A stretch of DNA of 64,000 bases from Uloborus plumipes (Eukaryota > Arthropoda > Arachnida > Araneae > Uloboridae): contig JAXGGA010002999.1 in NCBI GenBank assembly GCA_038373865.1, positions 46,518 through 110,517 of the forward strand, written 5' to 3'. This document shows, one piece after another, positions 1-11,303 of this stretch. The notes below the pieces were generated by a model that saw nothing but the letters and a program-made list of their open reading frames with translations, was not told the origin of the DNA and did not search any database. The translations under genes were made by a program, and so were the position numbers. The first letter of the stretch is position 1. The number at the start of each line of letters is the position of its first letter.

Positions 1-469
1 TACATTTTTTACATCTTCGAGGAAAAAAAACAATTTCCATGCAAATGAGAAGCGTTTAGAAAATCGCGCCTAATAAATCATTGGAAATTTCTAAGAAATT
101 TTCATCCACTCATATCGAGAGTATGTGTTGATTAATCGTGCGTTCGCCTTGATGATGTTGGCTCAAAATCTTTCGCTTACCCCCCAGGAAATTGCTATAT
201 TTTGTGATCACGAACGGTGGTATAACATTAAGCAGAAGAATAATGATGCCAAGCAATAAAGTTTACACGTATACTTAACTCTGATAGATGAAGTTTGCTT
301 GCACTAAATAAGAAGTAAAATAAATGCGTAACCGTTGCGAACTGTGCGATCGAACAATTCTTCATGTATGATAAAGTAATTTATTTTTCAAACTAAACAA
401 GTTTCCTTTCAAATTAAATATCTTAGTGTTTTTCGTCGATTTTAGTACAGGGGCAGAACATATCATCCC
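1..469. other. Non-coding, nothing recognised
   Basis: AT-rich sequence. I see no coding signal, tandem repeat or TIR pair here. The short minus-strand open frame at 362-559 has no domain and ordinary AT-rich composition. Confidence 0.5.
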
Positions 470-1480
470 ATCCCTTGTGACATGACCCTTTATATTACAT
501 AAACAGATTGTTTCGAAAATCATTTGAAGGGCCATGGGAAAAAAGATGTAAGTGACCAAAAAGCTATTTCGAGAAAAACGAAGAACTAAGTTTGATTTCT
601 TGTGCTCCTTATGTAGTTAATAGAGTTTTAATGAACATTTCGGTCAATTCTCATCTTTTTTCCCCCTTGTTGTTCTACCAGATGATATTAATCCTTCATA
701 GCCCCTAGATAGCGCTAATATCTCAAAATTGACGAAAAAGTGATTTTCATCTTTTTTCCCCTGGCCATTCGTTTTTCTTTCAACAAAAAAATGATGATGT
801 CACCCTTCTTTCTACTCCTCCTCCCTTTTATTAGAAAGTGTCATCGTTCACTATTCCCCTTCCTCTACCTCTATGACACGCTGTTTGTATTACATAAACA
901 CGCTGTTTTGATTTTTTTTAATGGTTCAACTAAAATGTGCAATGTCATACTTCTTTTTTCTCCCTCTCTTCCTCACTTACATAACATTACTGTCCACTTT
1001 ACTTTCTCCCCTCCCCCTTTTATGACCCGTCATTTTATATAAAATAAACATTTTGTTTCGAAACGAATTTTTATTTCAACCAAAATGTGTGATTTCACTC
1101 TTCTTTTTACTCCCTTTACTAATTACTCATAACGTGTCACCGTTCACTCTACTCCCTCCCCTCTCCTTGTGATACGTCAGTATAATTACATGACCATATA
1201 GTATCGAAAATAATTTTTAATTTAAATAAAATGTACGATGTAGTACTTTTTTTTACGCCCCTCCCCTTTTTTCGCAAGTTCACGTCCACCCCTCCCGTTC
1301 TGACGTTTGTCACTTTATATTACATAAACACATTTATCTCAACCAAAATGTGTGATGACGTACTTTTTGCTCCTCCCTTCACCTTGTCACGAACTATCAC
1401 AATTTCACGAACTTCATTCTACCCCTTAAAAACGTCACTACATTTGTGGACGACCCCAATACTAAATAAATTATAAGGAC
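470..1480. repeat. Tandem repeat, ~145-bp degenerate units
   Basis: The block AACCAAAATGTGTGATGTCA, then a pyrimidine-rich stretch (ACTCCCTCCCC), then TTATATTACATAAACA, recurs in order. Block starts fall near 781, 926, 1078, 1224 and 1340, giving steps of about 145, 152, 146 and 116. A partial unit lies at 470-560. Two open frames on the + strand (740-1042, 1231-1476) are by-products of the C/T-rich units, not genes. Divergence between units indicates an old array. Confidence 0.75.
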
Positions 1481-2039
1481 AATCATAGAAATTCAAGTGT
1501 TTTTTTATTGTTTATTTCGCTTAATATTAGAGTTCTAATTACTCTAAAGGACAATTCCCCATAATTCTTCGGCTGATGCAATCACAAGACACTAATGTTC
1601 TCCAGAAATACATGAATCGATAAGTCAATAACTATTTGTTTTTATTTTCATAAATACCAATTTTACTTTCCATTATCTTCATTTCTCTATTATTTTATGC
1701 ATTGAAGTTTGTTGTTATGAGACTTGTTTTGGTTACTGTTGTGCCATCTTTGATTTAAAAAAAAAGTTTTTATTATTGTACACACTAGCGTGTAAGTAGC
1801 ATGCGTGTTTTGAACCAGAAAACTTTGCTAAAATACATTTCCCCTCATATTTTTTCGTCTCGTACGCACAACAAATTGGTAAAATACAAATGTTTACAGC
1901 AAAATTTATGTGTTGAAAAACTTTCTACCATGTAAGTCGCAGCTAGGATTTAGATTTAAAAAATTCAAAAATAAAGTGCTTTTCCTTATGCGTAAATAAA
2001 GGTGGTTATATTTTCCAGACTATTTTCTTTTCTATTTGT
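1481..2039. other. Non-coding, nothing recognised
   Basis: AT-rich sequence with short homopolymers. No coding or repeat structure is visible. Confidence 0.4.
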
Positions 2040-2465
2040 ATGATTACATTTCACGCAAGCCCGTTTTTCGACATTTTTTCGGTTGGAAGAGGGGGGGGGG
2101 GGGCAAAAGGTACATACGAGGTGTAAACTACATTACATATCGTACTCACTTACATGTAAATCTATTAATTTCTCAAAGTCAGCGAGTGGGAGGGGGGGGG
2201 GGATTTTCTATCTTAGGGGTAGACTAACGAAAGTCCAGAAATATTATTTTCAGATTATTACTGCGCTGTATGTAGAATTATATTCGGCATTGAAGCATAT
2301 CAACGCGATTCATGACTATGTACCAGTGTTAAAAGTGTACGAGTCCCAAGCTTTTGATATAAACAAGACAATTGTTTTTTGGCTCGCTTGCAAAGTAGCG
2401 ATAATGCTACTTACGTCCGTTTCGATTTAAGGTGCAGAATCCACTCCCCCTCCCCAATAACGGGG
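2040..2465. mobile_element. Divergent relative of the 60.7-kb hAT-type MITE
   Basis: It shares an ordered set of landmarks with the complete element at 60742-60914. These are a G-run followed by GCAAAAGGTACATAC, then TGTAAA, then TTTCTCAAAG followed by a second G-run, and finally CCCCCTCCCCAATAACGGG near 2440-2465. The ends are degenerate and I cannot define a target duplication. The overlapping + strand frames (2036-2430) are spurious. Confidence 0.45.
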
Positions 2466-3021
2466 GTCTGATTTTGAGGGTATTATTTATATTTACTGAA
2501 TCAGAGTATATTAAAGGAGTGATATAACCTTTTTTAAACACAAAATTAAAGTTTACTTTTACTATTTTCGTGTTCATGCATTGAAGATTTTCTCTCGACC
2601 ATTAATAAGCCATTTATTGAGCGACCCTGACGTGCTGAGAGAAAATACGCGTCCGGTGACGCTAAGGCCATTAAGGTGTTTTGGTCAGAATCCAAGACAG
2701 GAGAAAAGTCCCAACGAGATAATGATCCCCAATTTATCTCTCAAATGATCCAAATTGCAGGTTCCTCTTTGATGGTTACCGCCAACTCTCAGCTGCTTCT
2801 CTTTTCTCCTCCAATTTTACGCTGAAGGCTTATCTTTGCTAAGTATTGTGAGAAATAAAGTTTGTATAATGGTTACTGTTATAGGCAATTGTAAAACAAT
2901 GAATAATTTAAATGCAATTTTCTTTTTTAAATTCCTTTATTTCCCTAATAAACATGTAAAGAGAATGTTCTTGCAAAATCGGATAACTTTTGAACTAACT
3001 CACTTTTGCCTTTGTTAAAGT
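2466..3021. other. Non-coding, nothing recognised
   Basis: No gene or clear repeat is visible. The short + strand frame at 2836-3018 lacks any recognisable domain. Confidence 0.4.
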
Positions 3022-3486
3022 ACACTGTAAAAAATGAATGTTGTTTTTACAATATAATACAGCTAATTTTATGGTACTAAACTGTAAAATTACTACTTTG
3101 ACAGTACTAAACTGTAAAATTGCTAATTTAGCCGTACTAAAATTACTGATTTTACGGTAATAAACTGTAAAATTGCTAATTTTACAGTAATAAACTGTAA
3201 AATTGCTAATTTTACAGTAATAAACTGTAAAATTGCTATTTTTACAGTAATAAACTATTTACAGTAATAACCTCTACTGTCAGTATTATACTGTTGTTTT
3301 TATAGTATACATGTACTACAGATAAATTTTACGGCAATAAACTAAAAATTCTAGCTTCACCGTAAGAAACTGTAAAATTGCTAGTTTTACAGTTTTGCTA
3401 GTTTTACTGTGCATTTTACAGTTTTAAATTGGAACCTTGGCTGCCAGTATTATACTGTAAAAACAACAGTTCGTTTTTGGCAGTGT
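3022..3486. mobile_element. ACTGTAAAA-family MITE, copy 1
   Basis: It starts ACACTGTAAAAAATGAATG and ends GTTCGTTTTTGGCAGTGT, so the termini are inverted repeats. The interior is built from alternating words of the type CTGTAAAATTGCTAATTTTA with AGTAATAAA spacers, in both orientations. Four relatives lie at 6035, 9609, 37698 and 40142. No coding capacity. Confidence 0.85.
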
Positions 3487-3735
3487 GATGCATTAAAGAA
3501 GACATAATCTTAATAATAATGTTTTATCGGAATTATCAGATCACACTAAAAAATGTATAACTTTTTTTAAAACCCGTTTTTCTTTCCACTTTTATTCCAA
3601 TATTTGCTGTTTAAGAAACAGAAAAGTTTGCTAATTGCTTTTTAAATGAATATGATTTAGAATGTTAAGTTCAGGTTTTGAGGATTAATGAAACTATTGC
3701 GAATATGAAGAAAATAAATACCCTTGTGCAATTAA

Positions 3736-3830
3736 TATGAAGTATAAATCCAACGTTAAAGAAGTACAGAAGTACAGTACACAAATACCTGCGTATTTGT
3801 GCTTCTTTAACGTTGGATTTATACTTCATA
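3736..3830. repeat. Perfect 29-bp inverted repeat (hairpin)
   Basis: The left arm 3736-3764 (starts TATGAAGTATAAATCC) is the exact reverse complement of 3802-3830. The spacer holds a second stem, ACAAATAC...GTATTTGT. RNA or single-stranded DNA would fold into a long hairpin. It is possibly a small foldback element. Confidence 0.85.
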
Positions 3831-4029
3831 CTTTGTATATGTTGTTTTATTTCTTAACTTTTCATTGAGTTCGAATTTTATTTCTTCTCTAAAGCTAGAT
3901 TCAAAATAATTAAAAATAACTTCAACAAATTATGAGTTATATTTAATGTTTGAAACGAAAAAAGAAATCAAGTGTTGTAAAAGGACGAGATCAAGCTAAG
4001 AACACTTTCTACTAGGTATTCTTTATAAC

Positions 4030-4170
4030 AAAAAAAAATTATCAATAATGGTTTTTCCATTTAGGCGCTACGGTGCCACTAACAGATACACCTATACACG
4101 GATATACACCACACATACACAGATATACAGACACATCAAACTTAAAAACCCTCTCCTAGTTTCGTCGGGA
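4030..4170. repeat. ACAC/ATAC-rich simple sequence
   Basis: Degenerate GATATACAC-type repeats (ACACCTATACACGGATATAC and similar). Low complexity, no coding signal. Confidence 0.5.
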
Positions 4171-4227
4171 GCTAAAAAAAAAGTCAATCAGGATTTTTGA
4201 GTTATGTTTAAAATAATAAAATATAGG

Positions 4228-4975
4228 GTCAGTGTAGGGGTAATTATGAACAAATTTTTATACTTTCGCACGCCAACCGTAATAATAAAAGCTGCTAATA
4301 ATAAAATACAGGATCAGCAGTTGGTAGTTAAAAATCCATTTTCTTAATTACCCCATTGTGCATGAGGTATATATGAACATGTTTTCCCCCCTGGCTTACC
4401 CTGACTTTTCAGTGAATTTTTTGACTTCATCATAAAAATGATAGACCAGGAAGAGATATCTGGCTTTCTTTCTAGATTTTCGTAGGAGTTCTGACTTTTT
4501 TAGAGAAATGTTCGAATACCTCTTCATTAAATTAATGTGCCAGTCATCACCTAGCTTTCCAACTTTGAATCAGACGTGCAACTCATTAGCCAAAGCAAAG
4601 TCTTGAATAAGGCTTTTCAACTCTTCCTTGTCATAAGGAAATCTCATACGAGCCCTAGCAATTAGATATTTTGCTAAGTTAGCTCCACATCAGTTGGTAT
4701 GTCGGTTGGGCCCCCTGCTCCCATCCTATCAATTTTGACTTTACCTTTAACTCTGTGGTACACCAGAGGCATGGCGTAGGTGTCCACTGCTTCTCTGTAG
4801 GTCACAACACTATTTGTAATATCATTTACAGCTCTCATTAAATCTTCACTCGTGTATTGAGGAGATGGCGTCTTTTTCACACGCTGCTGTAACGCAATGT
4901 GCTCTACAGAGTATTGACATGTTACCATGACCTGCAAGAGCACCAGATCTGTCTCCAATTGATCACGTATGGGTT
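4228..4975 (-). mobile_element. Pogo/Tigger-like transposon, left end plus transposase N-terminus
   Basis: The + strand left terminus is TAGGGTCAGTGTAGGGGTAA followed by TTATGAAC. The word GGGGTAATTATGAAC returns in mutated form near 4340-4380. The transposase remnant (4385-4958) runs inward on the minus strand. No matching right terminus is seen before the Tc1-type end at about 5284, so the element is truncated. Confidence 0.6.
4385..4958 (-). pseudogene. Pogo/Tigger-like transposase N-terminal fragment
   Basis: This is the N-terminal part of a transposase that would bind its own transposon ends in the nucleus. Reading leftwards, the first frame has the psq-type helix-turn-helix pattern YTSEDLMRAVNDITN, then TYREAVDTYAMP and YHRVKGK. 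A Gly-rich stretch (GAGGPTDIPTDVELT) and a stop follow. In shifted frames come YLIARARMRFPYDKEEL and then DDWHINLMKRYSNISLKKSE, KARYLFLVYHFYDEV. The latter resembles the second (CENP-B-type) DNA-binding half and linker of pogo/jerky-type transposases. At least two frame breaks are present and the DDE catalytic domain is absent. The family assignment is from remembered motif patterns, not a search. The adjacent minus-strand frame 4977-5228 was not recognised. Confidence 0.7.
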
Positions 4976-5283
4976 GTCATTTAACGGCAACTCCAGCATC
5001 ATCCGCAGACAGAAAAGACTTCCCTAGTTTTAACCCAACAAGTACCATAAGCATGGCACTCCATACCACAAAGTGACAATCGGCACCTGTATAACACAAT
5101 GCATGCACGCTTGCAGGCTTGCCTTCAAAATTCTGGAAGTTTCCCCGGCTATTAAAGTAACATAATTTCATATTTGAACAGCATTTTCTTGAGCTTAAGT
5201 TATCCAGTGATCTTATACATTCAATCAATTAAACATGTTAACTAGACAATTGCATTACCCAAATCTCATTACTCTACAGTAAC

Positions 5284-5320
5284 TTTTTCTTGGTGTTGGG
5301 ATTTTCCCCCGCCAGTGTAT
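5284..5320 (-). mobile_element. Solitary Tc1-type terminal inverted repeat
   Basis: TCTTGGTGTTGGGATTTTCC plus CCCGCCAGTGTATA repeats, in the same orientation, the Tc1-type end at 8545-8583. Only the terminus is recognisable, so this is a relic of a second copy or a rearranged piece. Confidence 0.6.
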
Positions 5321-5927
5321 ATATATGTATATATGCATACACCTTCTCTGAAAAGTCGTCAACCTTTTATACTTTCACCTCAATTGTAGATGAAAAATGT
5401 GTTTCCTGCAATGCACTATTCACCTCAGAAACCGGTAGAAGCCGCATGGTGTGAGATTTGATGAGTACATACAGTACATGATATAGCACACTAATGCGTT
5501 AAATGTTTAGAGTGCGAATTGAGCGCTCAGGGTGTTAGATTTTTCAGAAACAATTGTGTACAAACTTTCATCCTATGCAAATCATGTGTGTGTTTTTTTT
5601 TAAATCCCTCTGTGAGTGTTTTTAATATCTGATCACTCCAACATCTGTCTTTGTGCGTGAGTTCATTACTTTTGTGATCAGTTCAAATGTTGTCATTAGT
5701 TCTTGTTTTCGCAGGTTGATCTTCTTCATCAACTTCTGTACCTTTCAAAAACCGTTTACGCAATTCAAACATTGGATGACATAACGTGTTAAATTTTCTT
5801 TTAACATTTTAAAACATTCAGGTGAGCTTGTAAACATTTCACGAGGAATTTCAAATTCATGCATTATTGGGTCACACACAGCAGTTTTGAAGTATTCCAG
5901 AAACAGTATTTATATATTTTTCGGTTT

Positions 5928-5983
5928 TTATTTTCTCCGTAACGGACGTATCTTGTAAGATGCGTCCGTTACGGAGAAAATAA
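5928..5983. repeat. 27-bp near-perfect hairpin
   Basis: Arms 5928-5954 and 5957-5983 pair with a single mismatch around a 2-nt loop. The stem contains CCGTAACGGACG, close to the word GTTACGTCTGTAAC that is repeated in the element at 31261-32897. Confidence 0.85.
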
Positions 5984-6034
5984 CATTGTTTATATCGTTT
6001 TACGGGAAATCTTCAAAATTCAACTGGAATATAT

Positions 6035-6458
6035 ACACTGCAAGAACAGAAATTGTTGTTTTTACAGTATATTACTGAAAGCAGAGGTTTCAGTTGAAAA
6101 CTGTAAACGTGCAGTTATAAACTGTAAAACTAGCTATTTTACCGCTTATTACTGTAAAACTAGCAATTTTACAGTTCATTACTGTAAAGTAAAACAATTT
6201 TGCAGTTTATTGCCATAAAATTAGCTGTATTATGATGTAAAAACAACAGTGTAATACTGGCAGCAGAGGTTCCAACTGTAAAATACACAGTAATAACTGA
6301 AAAACTAGCAATTTTAGTTTATTTTTGTAAACAAACAAAAATAAACTAAACGCTTTACTACTCTAAAATTAGCATATTTTCTTAATGTATGTTACAGTAA
6401 AATTACTTCAAAATTAGCTGTATTGTACTGTAAAAACAACATTCATTTTTTACAGCGT
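6035..6458. mobile_element. ACTGTAAAA-family MITE, copy 2
   Basis: It begins ACACTGCAAGAACAG and ends ATTCATTTTTTACAGCGT. The internal words CTGTAAAACTAGCTATTTTA alternate in both orientations as in copy 1. AAACAACAGTGTAATACTGG in the interior looks like an internal copy of a terminus, so this may be a dimer-like derivative. Confidence 0.8.
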
Positions 6459-7187
6459 AGATGTAGACTTCAAGTTATTTATCAAATTTATGCGACGAAA
6501 CAAGGCTTTAGCATATTTCTTGTCTTTTTAAGCAGTTTTTTGAAAAACTGATACGTCTCTTACCGTGCAATTTTCCGTGTAGAAATAGCCCAATCTAAGA
6601 ATTGCTATCAGAGGAAGAAGATTGTTTCGTCAATTTAAATTGATTTTCAACAGTTTGGTAAAACTCACTAAATATATCGAATTTCTGTTTAAAGGCATTT
6701 GAGACTTCGAAATTCCACTAAGTCCTGTAAGCATACGTACCGTTCGGGTAAAAGTCACTAAGCCCGCGTGAAAATTTGCAGTAGAATCACTTTGGAGCTT
6801 AGAATTACATGGGGATTTCTATTGATAATATTTTAAGCTAACGAAAATCTAGCTCAATAGCCAAGCCCCCGAAAATGACATAGTACATGAAATGTTTTTC
6901 TTGAACATATTACAAAAGTACCTCAGATGTTTTTGTTTTGTTTTTTAGTAAATCGTAATGTTATTCATATTAATATGCACTTAAACTTCATACGTGCAAT
7001 TCATAATTCACAAAAAAATTGTTTAAGTTACTTACAAATAAACAAGTCAAATTAGGTTGGCAGGTGAAACAGCCCAAGAATAACTTGTTTAAGGGCAGCT
7101 AGCTAAAGGCCTTGCATTATTATTTCATGTGTTTGATAAACCTTGTTAACACCAATAATTTTATTTTAACGGTGAGCAGTCAACAAG
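6459..7187. other. Non-coding, nothing recognised
   Basis: AT-rich, no convincing coding or repeat signal. Confidence 0.4.
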
Positions 7188-7600
7188 TAGGGTCAAGCGG
7201 GGTAATTGTGAAAATGGGGTAATTCAGAACAAACGACATAAGTGCTTCTCTGTAAGCAATGAAGAAACCAAATAGTAGTAGCAACTCGAAGTTCACATCT
7301 TCATTATTAGGTTAGGGATGTTTTTTCCCTGATGTGGCAACAATGTACCCGCCATTTCTTTAGTTATCCTAACCCTTCTCACAAAGTTGTCAAACAGTTT
7401 TTCACAGTCTTCAATTTCCATCCTGTTCGGACTGATAAAATTATGCTAGGTTATTAATTTCATTATATTTGCCTTTAGCTATTAAGCCTTTAACAGGAAT
7501 CAACTGGAGTCTCGTCATGTTTTATTTTTAGCACCCTACAGGAATGTGTTCATAATTACCCCGTATTTTTCTAGGTAGGGGTAATTATGAGCATTTTTTT
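7188..7600. mobile_element. Pogo-like element fragment (GGGGTAATT family)
   Basis: It opens with TAGGGTCAAGCGGGGTAATT, matching the terminus at 4228. Further copies of the word lie at 7218 (GGGGTAATTC), and at about 7549 and 7575 in inverted and direct orientation (GTTCATAATTACCCCG, GGGGTAATTATGAGC). It abuts the broken Tc1-like transposase at about 7600. No intact ORF. Confidence 0.55.
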
Positions 7601-7601
7601 C

Positions 7602-8347
7602 AGGGCGAGCGTTATCCTGTTGGAAAACGATCCCTTGAATGCTACTCATGAAGGGCTGTACTATAGATTGAATTACCAGACTGAAGACAAATTTGCAATC
7701 AGTGTGTTTGGGATAACCACAAGAGTGCTCCTGCTGTCATAGGAAATTGCTCCCGAGACCTTGACTCCAGGTGTAAGTCCCGTGTGCCTAGACCGCAGAC
7801 AACTTGGATGCAGGAGGTCCCCTGGCCTCCTTGTGACCAACATACAGCCATCACTGGCACCAAGGCAGAATCTGTTTTCATCAGTAATTACAACAGATCT
7901 CCACTCCGACCTCCAGTAAACTCTGTCTTGACACCACTGCCGTCGCAAACGGTAATGGTTTACAGTCAGTGAAATGCCGGCTACAGGCTGCCTGGCTCGG
8001 AGCTGTCTTTGAAGTAAGCGATTTCTTACCTGTGTTTGGGTCATGGCTGTACCACTGTAGCCCGAATGTTAGCCGCAGATGCAGTGCGATGGCACCACAG
8101 CTGTACGCAGGGTTTGGAGATCTTCCTTATCAGTCGTGCCACGTTGCCGCTCGGAATTCGATCTTCTTGAGGTAGTACCATCCCTTGACCATACCTTCCA
8201 ATAATCATGCACTGTGGAAACATTCCCACCAAGTCTTTCTGCAATGTTGCAAAATGAAAATCCACCTTCTCGTAGCCAAATTGTACGACCTCGTTTAAAC
8301 TCGGCGGTGAGCTGCTGTAAATAGCTTCTTCGTCTTCTTAAAGGCAT
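7602..8347 (-). pseudogene. Tc1-like transposase, frameshifted and 3'-truncated
   Basis: A DDE/D transposase remnant. The first frame (8347-8072) holds the N-terminal helix-turn-helix region (FKRGRTIWLREGGFSFCNIA, VSTVHDYWKVWSRDGTTSRR) and the linker RGTTDKEDL. After frame breaks the catalytic domain follows at about 8044-7676: RNRLLQRQLRARQPVAGISL, then VVITDENRF with the first catalytic Asp, FCLGASDGCMLV, and AISYDSRSTLVVIPNTL. A third frame near 7675-7602 ends in SSIQGIVFQQDNA, where the second catalytic Asp lies. The C-terminal third is missing. The several opposite-strand open frames here are shadows. Confidence 0.85.
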
Positions 8348-8583
8348 TCCTGGCTAACATGAACGCAATGCGTCAAGTTTCACGGAAAATAACACTCATG
8401 AGCTTTACAACACGCTTTTAAAACAAGCCTTATTTGCATGTTCTGAGTGACGCCAGCTGCGCCACTTATGGGCGGAGGGCGAAATTTCAATCGATGTCAT
8501 CTTTCAGTGTATAAACACGCCTACCAAATTTCATTTATCTAACGTAAGTCTTTCTTGGTGTTGGGATTTTTTTTCCCGCTAGT
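7602..8583 (-). mobile_element. Tc1-like transposon, 5' part
   Basis: The minus-strand 5' terminus is ACACTAGCGGGAAAAAAAAT continuing to CCCAACACCAAGAAAG (8545-8583), followed on the + strand by (TG)n(TA)n. It carries the broken transposase at 7602-8347. The other end is missing, because the sequence switches to a pogo-like terminus at about 7600. Confidence 0.75.
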
Positions 8584-9608
8584 GTGTGTGTGTGTATATA
8601 TATATATATAGATAATGTTAAGATGATGTTTTTACATTATCTGTGTCCTTTACCAAAACAGTAGGCCTAAAAAATCTCAAAAAGCACACAGAAAATAACA
8701 AGCAAAATGAATCACCAAATGCCTAGAAAAACCCATAACATTGTTTAAAATTTTAAGAACATATTTTCAGTATTCAATTATTTACTTTCATTCAGAGTGA
8801 GGAAAAATCTCCAACAGAGAATTTTAGAACAGTTTTCTCTACACATTAATTTTAAAACCAATTTACGAGACTGCTTTTGAATCAAAGATTGAGACACATT
8901 TTAAATCTCAAAAGACGTTTTCTGTTCTTTCCCGTCGAACAGGTTACTTTGTATTTGTTTTTCCGTGCAATAATTTATAACGTATCTTCTTTTTTCTTTA
9001 TAAGAGAGATTTCATAAAATAAATATGAAATAATATGGCTGCGAAAATCATAAGTAAAAATGCTCTACCTTTTGCTAAAAAAAAGGTAAAAAAAGAAAGA
9101 AAGGAAGGAAGAAAGAAACCGTCATTGAATTTAATTTCTGGGAAATTCAAGTTTACGTAATCAAGGATTGCACACAGATGATTACTCCGTATTTCGAAAG
9201 GTTTACATTTTGCATAAATCTTTTCAATTTTCTATTTCATTAAATTATTTTTTTTTAAAAGAGGTTCTCAATTCGACAGGAATATTTTACTTGTCATGTA
9301 AGTTTCTCAATTACTTACTTAAAAAAGCATGGACATATTTCGAAAATTCTTTTTTCTTTTCAAAAGGTTTATCTTCAAGGTGGTCTCATTGTCATCAGGT
9401 CTCGAGGCAACTATTCAAATTTTATGGGCAAACTTAAAATTATTTGTTGTTTATTAGCTCATAGTGTCTCACTGATCGAATCGACTTTGATAATTCTTTT
9501 TTTTTTAATAAAGGGTGGTCTAACATACACTTCATACCTTTGCTTGACCGTATTTTTCGTCGGAAAAGAATCTATGTATATAAGATGCAAATTTCATGTC
9601 ATTTCCCT
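8584..9608. other. Non-coding; microsatellite at its left edge
   Basis: (TG)n then (TA)n at about 8583-8612 and an A/G-rich run near 9080-9118. The two + strand frames at 9168-9624 show no domain and are not supported as genes. Confidence 0.45.
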
Positions 9609-9985
9609 ACACTGCAAAAAATGAACTGTTGTTTTTACAGTATAATACTGGCAGCCGATGTTAAAGTTTAAAACTGTAAAATGCACAGTAATAAACTCTA
9701 AAACCAGAAATTTTAGTTTATTACTGTAAAGTTAGCAATTTTACAGTTTATTGCCATAAAATTTAGCTGTATTATACTGTAAAAACAACAGCATAATACT
9801 GGCAGCAGAGGTTCCAGTTTAAAACTAAAATCCACGGTAATGAACTGTTAAATTAGCAATTTTACAGTTTAGTACTGTAAAATTAGCAATTTAGCAGTTT
9901 ATTACTGTAAAATTCGCTATTTTTACAGTTTATTACTATAAAATAACTGTATTATACTGAAAAAACAACATTCATTTTTTAGTGT
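9609..9985. mobile_element. ACTGTAAAA-family MITE, copy 3
   Basis: It starts ACACTGCAAAAAATGAACTG and ends ACAACATTCATTTTTTAGTGT. Internal TGTAAAATTAGCAATTTTAC words alternate in orientation. An internal AAACAACAGCATAATACTGG again resembles a terminus. Confidence 0.85.
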
Positions 9986-10210
9986 ATTAACTGATCAAAC
10001 ACCAGGACGGATACAAGGGAAGGGTGATAGGGGCGATCGCTCCTCCCTTGAGGGACTCACCAATGGTAAATGTTCAATGTTCGAAATTCAAAAAGTCATT
10101 TTCAAACTATTTTTTTTATGATAGCAGAAGGGAGGTTTAGAGCTCTCCTCAGGATTCGTTTCGCAATGGAAGTCCAAAACGCGCGTATGAGGTCAACATT
10201 AGTAAACCAA

Positions 10211-10512
10211 GGCAGGAATTCAAGTGAAACAGGCGATCTCAAATCACAATCGCTACTGGAAATGAATTACATTAGAACGTTTCTTGATAAAAACATCGTG
10301 ACGTCAGCGTGACGTTTGCCTATGAAAAACGAGCTAGATAAAACGTCACAGCCTATTTGGCGAATAAGAGGAGATCACTGACTGCTTGTGAGCTCTCTTT
10401 GGCTCCACCAGTGTGACGTCAGTGCCAAGTTAAGTTGATGATAATGTAATTCACTTCCAGTAGCGATTGCAATTCGAAGCGATTGCAATGGTGTTTCACT
10501 TGAATCCCTGCC
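10211..10512. mobile_element. Inverted-repeat element (MITE-like)
   Basis: The left arm GGCAGGAATTCAAGTGAAAC...CGCTACTGGAAATGAATTAC is mirrored by GTAATTCACTTCCAGTAGCG...GTTTCACTTGAATCCCTGCC on the right. An inner pair built on GTGACGTCAG (near 10300 and 10412) also mirrors. No coding content; the short frames here are spurious. Confidence 0.7.
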
Positions 10513-10519
10513 CAAGAAG

Positions 10520-11300
10520 CGTAGTAAATTATACGTAATAAAATCAATGCCAACCCCCTTCCCCCTTGAAACATTTTTCAACATGATTTTTAATCAGAGT
10601 TTTAATCAAACGTAATATTTTATCAAAACTATAATGAATGCTATATTTTTATAATGTTCAAAGTTAATCTTGGAATTACTTTAATTTAATATGTGCATTG
10701 CCAAACTTTTCACCATATATCTTTTGAGAATTACAGAGCCTTCTTTGTATGAGTTATAAGATTTTCAAATAAAAATTGTGATAAAATCTGTGAAATGAAA
10801 TTTACCAAAAGAAATATAAACGATAACATTTAAAATATATCTTCTATTTCCGGAATCGCAATGTGAAAAGCACCATTCGCCTGTATCAGGAACATTAATG
10901 TCAGTCTTTCTTTTCAATTGGGTATGTATTTCCCTACATAAAGTGACAATGTGTGATGCACATTTTGAATTTAGATCAATAGTTACTCTCGGCGTTGGAA
11001 CTTCCGATCATTTATTATTTACAACAAAAGTGCTATTTGAAATATCAATTGGTGCTTTGTTGTTTTTTCTCCCTCAAAATCGAGGATCAAATACAAAAAA
11101 TGAATGCTTTGGAACACTAATAATGTTACAATACATTTTTATAATCGTCCAATAGTGAAATTGAGTAATATATTAATAATTAATCATTTTTCAAAATATA
11201 ACAAAACGTGCATTTACTTTTAAAATAAAATATTATAGTAAATTTTTTTAAAAAATTCAACTTTTAACTTACATTTTTCAACTTCAAAAATTCAACTTCG
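10520..11300. other. Non-coding, nothing recognised
   Basis: AT-rich. The 85-codon + strand frame at 10898-11155 has no recognisable domain. Confidence 0.4.
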
Positions 11301-11303
11301 AAC

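Noticed and set aside
740..1476. Two + strand open frames of 100 and 81 codons
   Set aside because: They lie in C/T-rich tandem units; the Ser/Pro/Phe/Leu-rich products reflect the repeat composition.
5745..5906. Minus-strand stretch reading LFLEYFKTAVCDPIMHEFEI and onward
   Set aside because: Looks protein-like for about 50 codons, but I could not assign a family and it is closed by stops on both sides. Possibly an unidentified transposase relic.
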